This document shows, piece after piece, positions 22,350 to 34,699 of a stretch of DNA of 64,000 nt (positions are counted from its first letter, which is position 1; each line of letters opens with the position of its first letter). The stretch covers positions 1,434,912 to 1,498,911 of the forward strand of contig FJOG01000011.1 of the NCBI GenBank assembly GCA_900073065.1, given 5' to 3'. The DNA comes from Phialocephala subalpina (lineage: Eukaryota > Ascomycota > Leotiomycetes > Helotiales > Mollisiaceae). The notes under the pieces are model-generated. The model was not told the origin of the DNA and did no database searches. It worked only from the letters and a program-made list of their open reading frames with translations. Both the position numbers and the translations under genes were made by a program.

Positions 22350-23226
22350 CTACAACTCATCCCTCGTAGTCAACTCCCCAAAAATTGCATCATAAATTGC
22401 CTGTCCCACCCCCTCCGCACTCGCCGGATTCTGCCCCGTAATCAGTCTCCCCCCTCTACTCACAACAACCTTCTTCCCCCAATCCTCCGTCTTAACAAAC
22501 TTCCCCCCACTCGCCTTATTCAACTCCGTCTCGAGCATAAACGGCATCGCGCTACTCAACCCCACTGCATCTTCTTCACTGTTTGAGAATCCAGTTACGG
22601 CTTGTCCGGCGATGAGGAATTCGCCGGAGGGGAGTTTGACGAAAGCGATTGCTGCCGGGCCGTGGCAGACGGCGGAGATTATTTTGTTGTGGGTGTAGAA
22701 TTCGTTGATTAGTTTGTGGGATGTTGCGTCGGTTGCTAGGTCGAACATTGCTGTTCATTAAAATTATAAGTCAGCAAAATCCTCTCTCTTTCTCTCCCTC
22801 TCGAGAGAATTGAAATGGAAATGGAAGAAAAAGAAAAAAACATACGACCATGCCCCCCAACAAAAAAAATCGCCTCATATTCCCCCGCATGTCCCAAAAA
22901 GCTCTCCAGCTTCTTCGTATTCTTCCATAGCGCCTCATCGTTCTTCAGGAATTTGGCGGAGACCGGATCCTCTTTGAAAGCTTCGACGGAGGAGGGGTCG
23001 AGGGGAGCTTCACCGCCATTTGGGGAGGCGATTGTGATTTGGACGTGGTCTTTTAGGACTTCGTAGGGGTGGGCGAATTCGGGCTGTGAAAGGTCAAGGT
23101 TAGGAAGGGGTGATTGAGGGTGGAGGAGGAGAAGGGAGGGAGACGAACTAGGTACCATCCTGTGGGCTTTCCCGTGTCGCCCATTTTGTCGTGAGACGTG
23201 AGGACGAAGAGAACTTTTGGTGCCAT
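22350..23226 (-). CDS. DJ-1/PfpI family protein, Hsp31-like
   Basis: Three exons (23149-23226, 22846-23083, 22350-22750) separated by 65 and 95 bp introns; 238 residues. Donor GTATGT at 22845 restores the family motif FFVGGHGPMFDLATD exactly. The nucleophile elbow ISAVCHGPAA holds the catalytic Cys-His, and GWYLPEFAHPYEVL carries the conserved Glu, completing the Hsp31 triad. Length and insertions match the fungal Hsp31/glyoxalase III group rather than the shorter DJ-1 proper. These enzymes convert methylglyoxal to lactate without glutathione and act as stress chaperones in the cytosol. It is transcribed in the same direction as the G-patch gene downstream of its promoter but is a separate unit. 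Confidence 0.92.
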
Positions 23227-23965
23227 TGTGAATGTTTGTATTCAATTGAGTTGCTGTTGCTGGTGTGAATGTTCAATGGTTTCTGGATGCTGTTGCTGGT
23301 GTGAATGTGTGTTTGCAGAAAGAAAGCTTCGAGACCTCGGCGGGGCAGTACCCTTTTAAATGTCTACCTCTCGGCAATGCAGGCCCCTTTTGCCATTTGC
23401 CGTCCCAAAACAGCAGATGTTCGAAAACTTTCTTTCCGAATCATGTCATGAATTCCAGCATGCGTTCGGAGCTCTTACCTGATGCGGGGCATTGAGCTTT
23501 TATGGTCTCCTGCCGTTGGTTGCAGCTGCTACCCCGCGATGATGTCAGGTTTCAGAAGGGCTAATTGTCGCAAATAAGTGGTTCGTTCGGAGATATCGCG
23601 GGAGGCTTGAGGAAAGGGGAACTCGGGAAGTACGACCTCGATATAACAATCTTCGTCAGAACATACGATCAGACACGAAGAGATAATCAACCAAGGTCAC
23701 AACATTTGAAGTAATCAATTGCGATGCTTTTGTTATTCGTATGAGGTATCGGCGAGTATCAAGGAAGGAGACCAGAATGCTCGAATGTCGGAAAGTACGA
23801 GTTCGGAACAACAATCTTTTGTCGAAATAAATCTGAATAGTATAACCAGACATGGAGAGAGAAAAAAAACCAGGTGATGAGATATGTAAGTAATCTGCCT
23901 TTCGCGGTGAAAGCGAGGCATCATCAAATTCTTTCTGTAGCTTGCTCTTCGACTTCAATCGAGAT
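23227..23965. other. Promoter of DJ-1 gene and 3' region of G-patch gene
   Basis: 740 bp with no credible ORF. A minus-strand frame continuing to 23656 overlaps the end of the G-patch gene and looks like a shadow. Confidence 0.4.
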
Positions 23966-26776
23966 CTACTTGACATTATACCACGCCATCTCCAGCAACG
24001 CATCCCTCGCATCCGCATTCTCCCAATCGATCCTAATCTCCACCTGCTCAGCTCCCTTCTTGGAAAGAGCCAGAAGACTATCTCCCTTGAAGTACACCAG
24101 AGTACCATTCTTCCCATTCCCAGCTGCAGTGATCCTGTACAGTGGACCGGCGGAATGGAGAACCTTCTTCTCAGGTAAGAATTGCAAATCGTTCTCGATA
24201 CACCAATCCTCGACTCTGTGTCTGAAGGTCGTCTCTTCCATGACAGGTGCGGCAGGCTTCGCTGGGGTGATGGGGGCCGGCGGTGAGGTGGAAATGCGTT
24301 GAGTCTTGGATGGCGCTGGCAATAAAGTTGAAGCTTTGGAGCCCAGGTCTAAGGCTTGGTTGATCATCTCATGGCCCTTTTCGAATTCATCCTGGATGGA
24401 TTTGAGATTCTTGATCTCGTCAGGGAAAACCTCGTCTCTCCACCATTCAAACCATTGTCCAATCTCTTCATTCGGTCCAACCACAGTAAGCCATTGATGT
24501 AGAACATTGTGCCACATAGGGAAGACTGTTTCGGCGATGACTTGGCCCACAATTCGCGGCTTGAGGATATCTTTCCAGGCGAAAACACCTTGAAGGGCAG
24601 TCATGTATGGAGCTTGATCGTTTGGATCGACCATGAAGTTCTTCTCGTTCTTCAGGAAACGAGCCATGCTGGGAATGACGTGGTTCATGATGAGCGGAGT
24701 CCAGTGATCGTTGCTCGAGCTAGGACACAGCACCTCGCGCCACTGTCGTAGACCGGGAACAACGCCTTTGTGGAAGTCCCAAGAATCCACAAGTTGACGG
24801 AATTTCCGCTTCACGTCGCTGACAAGACCTGTAGAGCTTTTCGGATCGGCATGATGAGAAGGTAAATATTGAAGCCAGGGGAACAGCCAGAGATGTGGCA
24901 ACTCGTGAGTTCGCTTCTTCCTTGGATTCCATGACGAGACTGCTTCATTGAGCTTGCCCACAACTGCTTGGTCGAGGATCTGTGATCGAACGAACGATGG
25001 CAACAACCCTTCCCACGTATCAAAGAGTGTTTGGAGAGGAGTGGGATCGTAGACAGACCAGCTCTGGTTGATGGCCGATACAATTTTGGGAAAGATGATT
25101 TTGTAGATCATACTTTCGTAAGCAGTCGTAGATTTGGAGTGCATTCGGTGAGATCCATCATTTCTGAGATAGATCTGATCAACCAATGTCTTCTCATTGC
25201 TTGAAGCTGCACCAAGAATATGTCGAATCTTAAATAGTTGTGGTGCCATGCCAGTGAGCTTTGGGTCTTCAAGAGGTTGCCAACCTTCAGTCGCCTGCCG
25301 GAGAAATGGATGTACTGCTGCTACCGCAATATTTGACAGTTCTTCGTTGGCTTTTGATGCTCCAGGATCTGCCAACTCATCCGTACTGATAAGAGCCTCG
25401 ATCACTGGGTCCCATTGAAAGTCCTTCACAGCTTGGGAGATTGACTGAACCTTGTCCGCGAAAGACTTCATCCTGTCGAACTCGTGTTGTTCCTCGTCAA
25501 TCTCCTGTTGCTGTTGAATGATCGTCATCTCGATGTAGGCTTTCCGCTCCTCCAAGTTCTTCCACTCTTCCACATATGCCGAAAGATCATTCTGAGCACG
25601 TCGTGCCAATTTCCTCGACTCAATCTGCTGCACGCTCTCGGTTCCAGCTGTTGGGGTCAGGAGCCCAGAGGAAGTAGTCAGGAGTCGCTGACCTGGTCCA
25701 GTCATATCCAGAATAGGTGCGAATGCATCGGGAATCTGCAAGCCAGGCGCAGCTCTTTGCACCTCCTCCAAGGTCCGGAATTTTGGCTTCTGAGCTTTCC
25801 TCGGTGTGCTCATCCCACTACCGCTTCCACTCTCGATGCCACCAACCTTCGGTTTTCGACGTCGTTTCTTCCTCTCCTCGTCCGAATCCTCATATTTCTC
25901 GCCCCGGATCTTCGCTTGACGTTTCTCCTCCTCAATCTCCTGCTTAGACTTCTCTTTCACAGCACCCAAGCCAACTCCCTGCGGCCGTAGAGTGACTTCA
26001 ATAACACCAGCTCTTCCAGTACCGTCTTTCCCAAGACCTTGTCCCTCCTTGTAACCCATCTTCGCCATCATCCTGGCAGCAAACGACCCTGCATTGACTC
26101 CAGAAGCTCCATTCTTAGCGCCTTTGCCCTTCGTCGAGACTGGCGTCGAAAATGCACTTGGTCGCGCAATTCGTGGTGTCTCGACCTCATCGTCCGTATT
26201 CTTCAGAATTGGCGCAGCAGCAGAAGATGGCACAAATCCTCTCCCCAATGGCGTACTGTTCTTAGGCGCATTGTTGATCTTCTTTCCCGGCGTAAAATTC
26301 TGGAATCCTAGACCTCTCGAGGCACCAAATCCCAAACCCCTAGGTGCTGCGCGCTCTTCTTCCTCTTCCTCAAGATGACTTTGGAACCCAAGACCTTTCG
26401 ACGCACCAAACCCCAGTCCCCTCGGCGCAGCAGCTTCTTCTTCCTCCTCCTCTTCTTCAGCATCCATATCCACATCCTCCTCCTCTGCCCCCTCCTCATC
26501 TTCATCCTCCTCATCCTCCTCATCCAATTTATGCTGTCCCGTAGAAACAAAACTAACCCCCTTTCCCCTCAAATCCTTCTTCTTCCACCTTCCCCCTCTC
26601 CCTTCATCTTCACTCTCACTCCCAAAAACACCCAGCGCCGCACTCTCTTTCGCGTCGCGTCCTATGCGTCGCCGTTTTCGGGGATTGTAGTCTGCGAATT
26701 CATCTTCTTCTCCGGAGGACTCGGAGGAGGAGTTGTGGGCGAAGGCGTTCATGGACATGGTGTGGTGTTTGGGCAT
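23966..26776 (-). CDS. TFIP11/Ntr1-type G-patch spliceosome disassembly factor
   Basis: Single exon, 936 residues from the first ATG (MPKHHTMSMNAF); a second ATG six codons in is also possible. The N terminus is acidic with a basic patch (YNPRKRRRIGRD), as in the tuftelin-interacting N domain. The G-patch is at about 230-275 (MAKMGYKEGQGLGKDGTGRA, then RPQGVGLGAV). The rest is the helical GCFC-type domain ending in WENADARDALLEMAWYNVK. TFIP11 and yeast Ntr1/Spp382 activate the DEAH helicase Prp43 through the G-patch to dismantle the intron-lariat spliceosome in the nucleus. A 16-residue segment, APRGLGFGAS[K/R]GLGFQ, is present twice about 26 residues apart between Glu-rich runs, a local duplication. 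Confidence 0.9.
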   Translation of the reverse strand: MPKHHTMSMNAFAHNSSSESSGEEDEFADYNPRKRRRIGRDAKESAALGVFGSESEDEGRGGRWKKKDLRGKGVSFVSTGQHKLDEEDEEDEDEEGAEEEDVDMDAEEEEEEEEAAAPRGLGFGASKGLGFQSHLEEEEEERAAPRGLGFGASRGLGFQNFTPGKKINNAPKNSTPLGRGFVPSSAAAPILKNTDDEVETPRIARPSAFSTPVSTKGKGAKNGASGVNAGSFAARMMAKMGYKEGQGLGKDGTGRAGVIEVTLRPQGVGLGAVKEKSKQEIEEEKRQAKIRGEKYEDSDEERKKRRRKPKVGGIESGSGSGMSTPRKAQKPKFRTLEEVQRAAPGLQIPDAFAPILDMTGPGQRLLTTSSGLLTPTAGTESVQQIESRKLARRAQNDLSAYVEEWKNLEERKAYIEMTIIQQQQEIDEEQHEFDRMKSFADKVQSISQAVKDFQWDPVIEALISTDELADPGASKANEELSNIAVAAVHPFLRQATEGWQPLEDPKLTGMAPQLFKIRHILGAASSNEKTLVDQIYLRNDGSHRMHSKSTTAYESMIYKIIFPKIVSAINQSWSVYDPTPLQTLFDTWEGLLPSFVRSQILDQAVVGKLNEAVSSWNPRKKRTHELPHLWLFPWLQYLPSHHADPKSSTGLVSDVKRKFRQLVDSWDFHKGVVPGLRQWREVLCPSSSNDHWTPLIMNHVIPSMARFLKNEKNFMVDPNDQAPYMTALQGVFAWKDILKPRIVGQVIAETVFPMWHNVLHQWLTVVGPNEEIGQWFEWWRDEVFPDEIKNLKSIQDEFEKGHEMINQALDLGSKASTLLPAPSKTQRISTSPPAPITPAKPAAPVMEETTFRHRVEDWCIENDLQFLPEKKVLHSAGPLYRITAAGNGKNGTLVYFKGDSLLALSKKGAEQVEIRIDWENADARDALLEMAWYNVK

Positions 26777-27332
26777 GGGGAGGACAAGGCAGAAAGAGGC
26801 CGCGAGATATTGTTTAATTTTTGAGCCTCGGGTTTTAGCGCGGGCATCACGTGCCGACACTTCCTCAGCCTCGCGCCCTCTCCCCTTTTCCTGAGCAGGC
26901 TGGCGGTTTTCGACGGAACTCGTAAAAGCGCCAGAAAGTCAGGGACATTCATGGTAGCATGAAGTTGAGAACATGACAGCTAAGAAATCAAATAGAAATT
27001 ATCTTTGAGAGGCTGTTTGAAGTCTGGTTCACAATACCATTAATTCGATGTACCTCTAATATTAGGACAATCATATGTGAACACTGAAAGTTTATCACTA
27101 TTTCACGCAGGGACTTCATTTCGTCCTTCCGAGTTTCATTATCTCCATTCCTCATGGAAAAGACGCTTACTGCAACTGTACAAAGGTATGCGAAGCATAA
27201 CGGTCGTGATATATCGTAGCCAATCCATAGCTAATGCGAGCCAACTCCTCAACTCCCAGTAAGCCAGCCTCCCATGAAAGTCCCTCCAGGCTTGGGATAA
27301 TCAAAGTGATCGACGTCCGTTGCAAAGCGTGA
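26777..27332. other. Intergenic between two same-strand genes
   Basis: Holds the G-patch gene promoter and the 3' region of nudF. No ORF of note. Confidence 0.4.
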
Positions 27333-28806
27333 TTATGATGCGAAGACACGAACTACCTTATCTACACTCCCCGTCGCTATAACACATCTTATGCTGACCT
27401 TCTGAGTGTCGTCCTTCTTGCCGTTTGGCGTTCCATTCACACCGTTTGTAGGAGGCGCATCTTTGATCACTCCTGGCGCCCACCGCAAGCAACTCACAAA
27501 ATGCCCATGAGCATCGTCGATCGTCTTCACCAGCTTGCCTTCCTGTGATAAATCCCAACATCGTAGTGTTTTGTCGTCGGCCACACTGAGGAGATATTTG
27601 CCGCCAGGGTGAAAGACCAAAGCCCTGACCCAGTTATCGTGACCCATAAGAGTCTTGATCAAAGTACCTCTGGAATCCCATATCTTTATGCTCTTGTCCC
27701 TAGATCCTGTTGCAACAAACTCAGCAGAACTGCTTGCTGGAGGTGGTTTCTTCAGACCTGCCAAAGCTGCTAGGTGTTCGTAGCTTGCTGGTGGTGCAAA
27801 TACACAGCATTCAATGACATGCTCGTGGCCTAGCAATGTCGCTTTCGGTTCTCCTGACGACGCATCCCATATCCTTGCTGTTTGGTCAACTCCAGCAGAG
27901 AGGAGGAATCGTCCGTCAAAGGAAGGTGAAACATCCCGCACCCAATCTGCATGTCCTCGAATAGTCTTGACACAGTAGCCTGTCGATACATCCCAGATCC
28001 GTAGTGATTTATCTCGACTCGCTGAAACTAGAAGGTTGCCTGAAGATGGTGACCCAGCAGCGCCGCTGGGGATGAATCGTACCGCAGAGACAGAATGATC
28101 GTGTCCAGGAAGTGTTCGTATATTTTTGTATTCGTCGCTCGGGTCCCACAATTTGATTGTCAGATCGCTCGAGCATGATGCCAGTAAAGTCCCGCCACGA
28201 GGGCCGCCGAAGTCAACATCCAACACTGCCTTTGTATGGCCCTTCACTGTCCGTTCCAGCTCTCCCAGTTCCCAATCCCATATCTTGATCGTATAATCTT
28301 CCGAGCCGGATGCTAGTGAGGAGAATATAGGGTGAAATGCAACGCATGTGATAGCTTCTCTATGCGACTCGAGTGTGTGTCTTGCTGGTGACCTTGGAAG
28401 CCAAGCCGCTGGGTCCTGATTCCGCCGTGAGAGAGAGGTTGGAGTTGCTGAATCGATCTCCGACTGTAAATTTGCATTTCTCGATTCCAAGTCCATTATC
28501 TGTCCAAGATCGTCAGTGTTTGTGCGGAAACGTAACTTGGTATATCACCTTTTTCTGCAATCGTACAACACTCGTCCATTTCTTCTCCAGCAGCCCCTCG
28601 TATTTCTTGCTCGTTGCAGCATCGAAGCTATCGCCTATACTCAATTCTTCTCGTAACGCCGCGGCACTAGCTGTGAGGTTTTGTGACGAGAAGTATGCTA
28701 TAATCGACTTGTGTCTGGAGTGTGTCAGTAAATATACCAGGATCTCTGGGAGATCTCGAGTGGCTTACAGCTCCTCGGCCTGCCGCGACGTCAAGATCTG
28801 GCTCAT
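27333..28806 (-). CDS. nudF: LIS1/NudF (Pac1) dynein regulator
   Basis: Three exons (28769-28806, 28549-28714, 27333-28499) with introns of 54 and 49 bp; 456 residues, the normal LIS1 length. The N terminus [13 protein letters not shown] joined to [13 protein letters not shown] is the LisH dimerisation motif, followed by a short coiled coil ([14 protein letters not shown]). Seven WD40 repeats follow: [71 protein letters not shown] and [13 protein letters not shown] mark successive blades. LIS1 binds the dynein motor and is needed for nuclear migration and retrograde transport along hyphae. It is transcribed away from the Stu2 homologue with about 1 kb between the starts. Confidence 0.96.
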
Positions 28807-29862
28807 GGCGACGGTTGATACATGAAGCTCGAGGAATCTGAATGTCCCCAATGGCGAGGGCGATTGTGGGCGCACAATCTGGTGAAGGCAACTTTTGTTG
28901 TTTGGAAACTGCAGGTGTTGCCTTGGTCGTAGAAAATACGGTCAGCGGTCTGTCGTCTCTGTGGTATAGCTATTCAATCAGGCGAGCATAGATCGGTATG
29001 TGTGAATCTCGAGATCTTGTGGCGAGTGTCTTGATATTGTGCGCGGTGACAATTGCCCATGGCGGGGAGAATCAGACGGATCTTGATTTCATTGTTGCGA
29101 CAATAAAAAGTGACCCCCTGAGGCGTGAGGCGCGTGCTGATATGCAGGGGTCGGCGAGTGTGTAAAGCGGCGATGAATTTGAGGCTGTACCATAAAGACT
29201 CCATTTTGGCAAGCCTATTCGAATATTTCGGAAGAATGGTAAACTTCCACGGAGGATGTATCCTTGTGGAGAAGGGGTCGTTCCATGCTTCCCACTAATT
29301 CCAAGTTGTTTGATTGCAGTTTCTCCTTTTGCTTTGAGCGTTGAAGAGAGGATGTTTTCGTGGGGTTGATGTCGCCGCTTTTAAGACCTTTGGCAGGGGT
29401 GTCGCCGTAGTGACTGAACGAGGGACAGGTCTGGTGCAGGGAAATTCAATGTTTGGCGATCAACAACACATCAGTCTTGATACCAGTTGCTCGACAACAA
29501 CAAAGACCTCTCGAATCTACGAATCCTCCCTAATACCCTGGTGGAACTGTACATATTACGAACCCGACGCGAACAGATCCTTTAATTATCCCTGCGACCG
29601 ATTACCAGACATAATCTCTTTCAAGGCAAGAACGTACCTTAAACTTTGCGCCTATATCGAATCTGCCAGGTGTGCACCCTCTGCTCCTTCCGTGTCGTCA
29701 AGATGGGACATGTTTCTAGACTGCTGTACTTTCTCTGCAAGAAATCGTGCGAGTAGAATCGTAGCCATGGAGAACAATATCTCTTTATCATTGCGCAAAC
29801 TGACCAGGCGCGTCACAGATTTTGGGAAAGCAAAGACCCCTCCGAAAGTTACCACAATCGCC
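28807..29862. promoter_or_regulatory. Shared promoter region nudF / stu2
   Basis: 1056 bp between the divergent starts of two microtubule-related genes. A plus-strand open frame from 29341 runs into the stu2 5' end but has no family features and is judged a leader shadow. No specific binding site was recognised. Confidence 0.4.
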
Positions 29863-32731
29863 ATGGCTGAACAAGAAGAGGACTTCAGTTCCTTGCCTCT
29901 GCCAGAAAGATTCCAGCACAAGGTTGTTCTTAGCCACCCCGCATATGTCGGATGCAAACGGACTGACAAAATTCCGCCAACAGATATGGAAAGTAAGAAA
30001 AGCTGCGTACGAAGATGCCGCCAAACAATTCGAGATTACACCAGACGAGCATGACCCGGCGTTCCGACCATTCATACAAGATCCAGGCCTATGGAAGGGA
30101 GCGGTGGCAGACTCGAACGTTGCTGCACAGCAAGAAGGTATCGCAGCATTATGTGTCTTTCTCAAATTCGGCGGCAAAGAGAACTGCACAAGGTATGGTT
30201 CAGATGGCATATTTCGGGGAGCAATCTGACAGAGATATCAGAACAAGAAGTCATACGATCACACCGTTAGTCGAAAAGGGCCTGTCCTCGACCAGAGCTG
30301 CCACAAAAGCCTCTGCCCTCGAAGCCATATTACTCTACATTGAATTGGACTCAGCAGCACCCATTATCGAGGATCTTCTACCGGCCCTTTCTAACAAACA
30401 GCCCAAAATTATCGCCGCAACATTAGCTGCGTTGACAGCTATCTTCCACAACTATGGCTGCAAGATTGTGGATCCCAAACCGATCCTCAAAGTCCTGCCA
30501 AAACCATTCGGACATGCAGACAAGAACGTACGAGCAGAGGCCACGAATTTGGCAATAGAGTTCTACAGATGGCTTCGAGAAGCCATGAAACCGATGTTCT
30601 GGGGTGAACTGAAAGCTACACAACAAGCGGAGATGGAGGCACAGTTTGAGAAGATCAAGTCAGAGCCGGCACCAAAACAAGAACGACTGCTACGCTCACA
30701 ACAAGCCGCATTGGCACGTGCACCCCCTCCAGGAGCTGGTGGGGCAGTCGAGGAGGACGAGGTGGAGGAAGAAGCTGTAGAGATTGACGCTTTTGATCTG
30801 GCCGAACCACAAGATGTCCTCTCCAAAGTTGCACCAGACTTCACCGATCAGTTGGCATCGACAAAATGGAAGGAACGAAAAGACGCTCTCGAAGCACTTT
30901 TTGCGGTCCTCAACGTACCTCGAATCAAGGATGGAAGTTTTGACGAGATCATCCGTGGACTTGCAAAGAGCATGAAAGATGCTAACATTGCTGTTGTCAC
31001 CCAAGCAGCACAGTGCATTGAAGTTCTGGCCAAGGGGTTGAGGAAGCCGTTCACAAAATATCGCTCGCAGATCATGAGTCCAATCATGGAGCGATTGAAG
31101 GAGAAGAAGGCGTCTGTGTCGGATGCTCTGGGTTTGGCACTCGATCAAGTCTTCTTAGCAACAAGCCTGTCAGATTGTCTGGAGGAGACACTTGAATTCT
31201 TGAAGCACAAGAACCCTCAAGTCAAGGAAGGCACCATGAAATTCTTGATCAGATGTCTACAAACAACACGAGAAGCACCAAGCAAGCCTGAGGTTGCTTC
31301 AATCGTCGAATCGGCGAAGAAGCTGCTTTCAGAGTCAGTCGAAGTGTTACGATCCGGCGGTGCAGAGGTATTGGGTACGGTCATGAAAATCATGGGTGAG
31401 CGTGCTATGGGACCTCATCTTGAAGGTCTAGATGACATTCGAAAGACCAAGATCAAGGAGTATTTTGAGACAGCCGAAGTCAAAGCAAAGGACAAGCCGA
31501 AGCCACCTCCCCAAGCTGCTGCGCCCCGTGCCGCACCTGCAGCTGCCGCTCCTCGAAAGGTCGTTGGCAAGAAGCCAGCCGTGAAGAAACCCGCTCCCGC
31601 GCCAAGCCCTTATGCTCAAGAAGCTCCCTTAGCACCTCAGCCTACTGCGAGAAGTATTCCTGGGTCAAAGCTTGGTGGACCAAAGGTATCAGGTCTTGCC
31701 ACGCCTGGGTTGAAGGCCCCACTGAAGAGAACTTTGGCTGGACCTGGAGGAGCAGCACCCCCAAATCTTGCATCACCACGACGTCCTGTCTCACAAGCAC
31801 CACCACCACCACCACCAGAAGAGGAGCCAGCCCCACCTCCACGAATTGGTCTAGGACGAGGTCTAGCCGGTCGCTCTCTTGCTGCCAAAGCTCCTGCCGC
31901 TCCAGCTCCTGTTGCTGCATCACCGCCGCCAAACTCAGGCCTCACGGCTATTGAGCGAGCAGAATTGGAGGAGCTTCGACTAGACAAAGATCGCTTGCTT
32001 CGAAATTGCGATGACTTACGTCAAGAGAAATCACGGCTCAATTCCGAGGTGCAAGAATTGAAGAACCAGAACGCTCAGCTTATCGAAGATCACACAAGAG
32101 ATGTTCTCTCAATCAAAGCCAAGGAGACACAGCTCGTGCGAGCACGATCAGACTGTGAAGCTGCAGAAGCTATGTGCGGGCAGCTAAGACGAGAGATGGA
32201 GAGATTGAAGCGTGCACTCACCAGTGCTGAAAGAGTGAACAGCCCTCCAGCTCTCAGCCCTGGTCGAGACGGAACCACAGATGACGCTGGTATCTACCGC
32301 GATACTGGAATGTATGGTAGAGAACAAGATAACGCACGACAAGGTTTCGGCAACCGAGCTCGCATGTCATTCAACTCTGCTTTGAGCGAAGAAAAGGAGA
32401 ACACCGGAGATGCTTTGGAAGCTCGATATGGCCGAAGCAAGCTGAGTCCGGATCTTGGTCGTAATGGCCGTAATAGCGCCGCAAGTGGTAGCGGTGGCCG
32501 AAACAGCCCTGCTCCAACCCCATATCAAAGTTCGAGGATGAGCAGAGACACGAGCACAGACAGCGGCGCCGCGAAGGATGGCAACAATCAAGAAAGCTGG
32601 AAGAGGGCTGCCGAAGTCACAAGTGCGCTGAAGGCAAAGATTGAGCAGATGAAGGTTCGTTTTCCTTGGATGATCTCCTATTCGTCGACTAATTTGGTAT
32701 ACAGGCACGGCAAGGGTTGACTAGAAACTGA
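29863..32731 (+). CDS. stu2: XMAP215/Stu2-family microtubule polymerase
   Basis: Four exons (29863-29922, 29984-30192, 30242-32654, 32705-32731) with introns of 61, 49 and 50 bp; 902 residues. Splicing recreates RFQHKIWKVRKAAYED, the start of TOG domain 1 (about 1-235). A second TOG domain starts near DFTDQLASTKWKERKDALEA. A Pro/Ala/Lys-rich basic linker (AAPRAAPAAAAPRKVVGKK) follows, then a coiled coil (ELEELRLDKDRLLRNCDDLR ...) for dimerisation and a Ser-rich tail. Two TOG domains plus a coiled coil is the fungal Stu2/Alp14 architecture, rather than the five TOGs of animals. The protein adds tubulin at plus ends and works at spindle poles and kinetochores. The last exon adds only ARQGLTRN. 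Confidence 0.94.
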
Positions 32732-34699
32732 GCGTCTTGTACATTTGTGATTTGCTTCTGGTCCAATTTAGCATTCGTGGCGAAGGGGCATTGGCATCGG
32801 TGTTGTCTGTCTTCGCTTCTAAGATTGACGAGCACCAAGTCAATTCTTGCTTCTAGGGATGGCCGCATGGCATTGCATGGCCTTGGAGAATCGGATTACA
32901 TTGTGGGAATAAACTTTTTAAGTATGACGTACGACCTTTATGTTCGCAGCGCTGTGTATAGATGCGCCTCTCAATAATACCTTTTTGCAGCAAGGCACTT
33001 GTTCGTTGAAGTGTTGAAGTGTTGCTGATGTTTGTGTTTCCCCGAAGTCCAGTTCTCAAAGCTCCTCATATTCCGTGCACAATGTTCGTGCCTTGCAGCA
33101 TGTCTCTTCCTGTCACCAACATCGAGGACAGCTTTGGTCTTTTGTTCCGTTCTGTTTTGTTCTGTCTCAAGCCTTTCACATTCCTGCATCTCTGTCAGTG
33201 CGACGTGGTATCCCCATACATCCAAGCTTCCTCCGAGCGCAACACTAGTCCCGCCTCACAACGGCCCTTTTCCATCCTGTTCACATCACCGATTCAGCAT
33301 TTGCCCAACGCCACATCATCCGTTATAAAGTTGTGCTAATCGGGCCGCTACCGTGTTTTTGCCGGCTGGCTCGTACTTTTTGTCCAATGGCGGGGTTAGG
33401 TTGTTGGTGAGGTATATTCGAGTAGAGTATAATGTTGGTGTTATGATATTTGTCGGGACGGGATGTAGGTTTGGGATAGGACGGGTATGGAATGAATGGG
33501 TTTTTGTGTGGCCGCAGGTTCTCGGAGGGTTTGGAGAATGGGCAGGTATTAAGTTTGTGCCGAAGCGGGTTCGGCAGTGAGGGTCGGGGAGGTGGAGGTA
33601 ATAGCTGTTGCGTTAAGGTTCTGAGCATTGGTGTTATGGACCGAACCACTCGTTGCAGATTCTCGGCAGATATTGGGTTAGAAGAATATAGACTTCGGTA
33701 GCTTGTCCGTATAGGCGGTCTTTGTTTCGAAGCCGAATCCGAGGCTTGATTTGGAAGGAGATGGTTCCGTGCTCGATTCTTTAGGTTTGTTAGCTATATT
33801 GAAGGAGTCTGTGATGTACAAGGTACAGGCCGCAAGACACGGGTGTATATATCTCGGACCTCTTTTCAATGATACTGACCCGAACTTAAATGTTTGAGGA
33901 GCCGAGCGGGAAGGTACGGGTGCGGCTTCTGGGGATTCGGAGAAAAGGAGGAATTTCGTGCGTACTGTTGTGTATTATACTTTCCGTCGAGGCAATTCGG
34001 GAGCCGAACGGTTGTGTCTGAAGCAGGTCCGGCGGTTCTGTTTGAGGCGACAGAGAGGTGTCGTGCAGGAAGCAGGCTTGTCCTTGCCGTTTTGAAGTGA
34101 CGATGTTTCAAGCCTTGTGCTATTAATCAACCTTGTTATGGTGATGTCTTGGTTGTACTTGTTGATGTTTTGGTGAGACGGCATATCTGTGTCTTTGTCT
34201 GACAACGTGGTGCGGGTAGGTCGTTACTGCCCTTTGCTTGGGAGGTGTTTTGTGACTTTTGGGATAGGCTGTTGACAGCACCTCGCCATGACCTGCTGTC
34301 TGTGTTAGTAATCGAGTTGAAAAGTATACTTGCCATCTCTGAGTTACTCTAGCGTGCTCCGGCCAAGCCATTCCGGTTGAAGTTGCTGTCATACTGTGCT
34401 TCCTTTTGGTGTTACTTCTGCTTTGGTGTTAGCCAAAGTGACTGAGTCGTTGTAAACCCTGTTGACGGTGAAGTAGACATCATCTAGGATGCCACATTAT
34501 CACAGAGTGTATGTTATATTCAAAGCTCAAATATTGCAGATTTCGGAAGGAGTAAGATGAAGTGTAAAAACAGCGAATTCGGGGTTTCCTGGTGTAGCTT
34601 CCGCGGAGCTCGTATCAAGTTTTGCTTTCTACGGTCCAACCAAGTCCTGTGAAGTGATTACGGGAGACCCAGGTTGCAAAGAGGACGGACACTTCTCTC

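Noticed and set aside
29341..30054. 237-codon plus-strand open frame overlapping the start of stu2
   Set aside because: It runs in another frame through exon 1, intron 1 and into exon 2 of stu2 and has no family features.
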